Shown piece by piece: positions 62,113 through 64,000 of a stretch of DNA of 64,000 bases. The notes beneath the pieces are model-generated. The model saw only the letters and a program-made list of their open reading frames with translations. It was not told the DNA's origin and did not search any database. The first letter of the stretch is position 1. Every line of letters begins with the position of its first letter. The stretch is from NCBI GenBank assembly GCA_022539475.1, contig VCMS01000318.1, positions 1 to 64,000 of the forward strand, in the 5' to 3' direction. Source of the stretch: Gracilaria domingensis. Taxonomy: Eukaryota > Rhodophyta > Florideophyceae > Gracilariales > Gracilariaceae. A program made the position numbers and the translations under genes.

Positions 62113-62620
62113 CAGAACACAGAAGTACGGTGCTGCTAACGATAACTCCAAGTATCGCCAGTCCAGGTGGAACGTAAATTACAATACCCATGGGCGTTTC
62201 GGCCGTCATCCACTTGACGTACTTCATAGGACAGGAACGGGATCAAATGCGTCGAAGAAATCTTTCAACTGTGATGAAGCTGGATGTCGTGCATCCCAAT
62301 GCCCGAGACCACTTGACTTTGAACGCATTGCTCGCAACAAAGCTTCCTACTTCGCCAACAAGAATGCACAAAAATCGGTGAACATGTGTGATACTCTTGT
62401 GAAATTTGCTCGGGAACTGTATGACGAACTTGACGAGGCAAACGCGTCTTTGGATGGTGGCTGAAGCCAGTGCAGCGATGAAACGGCGGCGGCAAACTTT
62501 GAAACTTCTATGGCCTCATTGGACACCGTTTCCGCCGGACAAACCAACGGTGATTTCGAGAATGCTTTTGACGAGTGTTTTCAATGCACAGCCTACTTAG
62601 CCGCGAGACGCTGCCCATAA
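62113..62620 (+). pseudogene. Gag C-terminus with zinc-knuckle-like motif
   Basis: A single frame reads CRTQKYGAANDNSKYRQSRW and on into a glycine/arginine stretch (NTHGRFGRHP), then NCDEAGCRASQC, a short cysteine cluster in the place of a knuckle. It continues ARNKASYFANKNAQKSV, ARELYDELDEANAS, an in-frame TGA at 62,461, and SQCSDETAAANFETSM to ECFQCTAYLAARRC, ending at TAA 62,618. Apart from the TGA the frame is open for about 170 codons. It would bind element RNA. Confidence 0.55.
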
Positions 62621-62783
62621 GGCTCAAGAATTCGAATTGATCCTCGAAGGTTGTTCAGTGCGCTCGTTGCATAGGCTACCACCGTCGTTCTCCGTTTCAC
62701 CGCAAGTCCCGTATACCTGGTTGACGCCTTGTTTGCGTGAACAATATCCAGCATCCTCATCAGCCACGCTATTATTAGGATAG

Positions 62784-64000
62784 GTTTGACGGAGCATGTC
62801 TCGACAGTAGTGCTGCGAAATCTGTCATTGGACTGCAACAAGCTAAGGCTTACCACCTCATGTCTGGGTTGAGAATGAAGCTGAAGCACGCATGGTACTC
62901 TTTTTTGTATGGTAATGATGTTCGGAACAGTCTAAGTAAAGCGTCCATCCGCATCCCTCCCCAATGGTGGTTTCTTACCCCTCAATGTCGACGTCGTGTT
63001 AGCTGATGTCCACCTCCTTATTGGCTTGCACGTGATGGATCGGGAGTCTCTAGTACCGGACAATGTGGAGAACATTCTAGACTGCCGCTCTGCTGGTTGG
63101 CATACACCCATTGTGCGTAAATTTGGTCATCTTTTCGTTGAGTGGGATACTCCTCGCATCCTGTTCACGCATACCGAGCTGAAGAAACTCCACTTACTTT
63201 TTTTTCACCCCAATGTAAAGAAGTTGTACAACTTACTGCGCCGAGCACATCCCGACGACGTCAACGCGGATACACGAAAGACCTTAGAAGATATCGCTGC
63301 CCGATGTCGCATTTTTCAGTCCATTTCGCTGCCCCATACCGCTTCCGAGTCTCCATCTCTCGGGAAAGCTCACGTTCAATCACGAACTGGCTATCGATCT
63401 GATGTGGCTCGAAGGTAATCCAATCCTTCATATTGTAGATACACATACTCGTTATCAGAATGCGATAGTACTGAAGGGTGATTCTGCACAGGACGTATGG
63501 AATGCATTTGTCGATGGGCTTCTGTATACGTCGGGTATCCAAACTGCATACGCTCCAACTCCGCTAAGATTTTACCTCTAAGTTCTGGAACGATGTGACG
63601 TCTTTGCACGGAATTGATGTCCAGATATCTGGCATTTAGAGCCATAACTCCATTGGCCTGGGGAAGAGATACCATCACCTTCTGCGTCGTGGTTTTAAGG
63701 TTGTCCGCAGCGATCATCACTCGCTCGATCCCAAAGTTGCTCTCCGTCTCGCAGTCAAAGGATCAACGACACTATGGGCCCCGAAGATTATGTCCCGACT
63801 TTGTTGGTATATGATGTTGCTGCCAACCGCGAACTCGAGCGCCTCAAATCCGCTCTCGAATCTTTCCGTTCTGCCCCCTGCTCCGATGTACACGTCACTG
63901 AAGTACTCTCACCTCGCCATCCCCGTTCTTGCTTGCCCCAGTTTGACGCTGTCAAGGTAAAGGAACTTTCTGGTCCAGCAGCTCGCTCTGTTTCTGAAAC
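62784..64000 (+). pseudogene. Protease and integrase of the copia-like element
   Basis: FDGACLDSSAAKSVIGLQQA sits where the protease active site DTG is expected; here it is DSS. Then HLMSGLRMKLKHAWYSF and, after a shift near 62,990, the frame 62,996-63,418: LADVHLLIGLHVMDRESLVP, DNVENILDCRSAGWHTPIV, FTHTELKKLHLLFFHPNVKK, YNLLRRAHPDDVNADTRK. A further shift gives NHELAIDLMWLEGNPILHIV (first integrase aspartate) and NAIVLKGDSAQDVWNAFV. The last 400 bases, with more shifts, give SHNSIGLGKRYHHLLRR (glutamate replaced by lysine) and KVALRLAVKG. At least four frameshifts or stops; inactive. Confidence 0.7.

Larger units (their letters stand above)
62113..64000 (+). mobile_element. Copia-like retrotransposon, decayed, runs off right edge
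   Basis: Plus-strand gag C-terminus (62,113-62,620), protease (from about 62,784) and integrase (62,996 to the window end) in copia order. The protein resembles a widely spread family of polyproteins in fungi, oomycetes and algae, with a VMDRESL...NVENIL segment and an integrase ending in NDTMGPEDYVPTLL. RT would lie beyond the window. Confidence 0.7.

Noticed and set aside
1-64000. Complete tRNA or rRNA genes
   Set aside because: None recognised by eye on either strand; a tRNA scan would settle it.

Overview
This is a repeat-rich eukaryotic nuclear window, made mostly of nested and decayed retrotransposons around a small island of host-type genes. Eukaryotic marks are an SR-type arginine/serine protein, a PP4R3/SMEK phosphatase-subunit relic, a RING-RING (RBR-like) protein, chromodomain Ty3/gypsy elements and RLE-type non-LTR elements. 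The intron-poor genes, plus a copia element whose primer site matches the anticodon arm of initiator tRNA-Met (the GalEa/copia habit), make a red alga a reasonable guess. That guess is an inference; I cannot confirm the species. Many frames are broken by single-base indels, some in homopolymers, so true decay and consensus errors cannot be told apart here.

Layout. 1-5.8 kb: a degenerate Ty3/gypsy element (E0, minus strand) carrying a solo LTR. 5.8-9.1 kb: AT-rich, nothing recognised. 9.15-9.95 kb: a broken LCM/TcmP-type O-methyltransferase gene. 11.1-22.7 kb: a nearly complete Ty3/gypsy chromovirus (G1, minus strand) with two ~857-bp LTRs, gag, a candidate -1 frameshift site at the gag stop, pol, a C-terminal chromodomain, and an extra opposite-strand gene with its own TATA box between pol and the 3' LTR. 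It contains a 553-bp N gap. 23.1-24.9 kb: an ~815-bp repeat (R1), then a GC-rich hairpin array. 27.0-33.3 kb: the host island (SR-type protein, PP4R3 pseudogene, RBR-like gene). 34-38.5 kb and 40.5-43.9 kb: two divergent two-ORF non-LTR retrotransposons, both minus strand, with reverse transcriptase, a C-terminal zinc-knuckle-like motif and a PD-(D/E)XK-like domain. Between them lie a second copy of the repeat (R2) and a second hairpin array.

45.5-58.0 kb: a second, 5'-truncated gypsy chromovirus (G2). A copia element sits inside its 3' LTR with 5-bp target duplication GTAAC, and a solo LTR sits inside that copia's LTR with target duplication CAAAG: three dated layers. G2 also carries a 453-bp foldback insertion and an (AG)n expansion. 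58-62 kb: low-information sequence with perfect hairpins, a decayed tandem-repeat ORF and a coiled-coil ORF. 62.1-64 kb: gag-protease-integrase of another copia-like element on the plus strand, running off the window.

Most interesting signals: (1) two diverged copies of an unnamed structured element made of a 35-46 bp period GC-hairpin array, a stem-loop, an A7-8 tract and a GTGTCC...GGACAC stem-loop; (2) the TATA-led antisense gene inside G1; (3) the two RLE-type elements sharing an unrecognised ORF1, one with a 26-bp foldback over its start codons; (4) the SR-type protein with paired SILK- and RVxF-like PP1-docking motifs.
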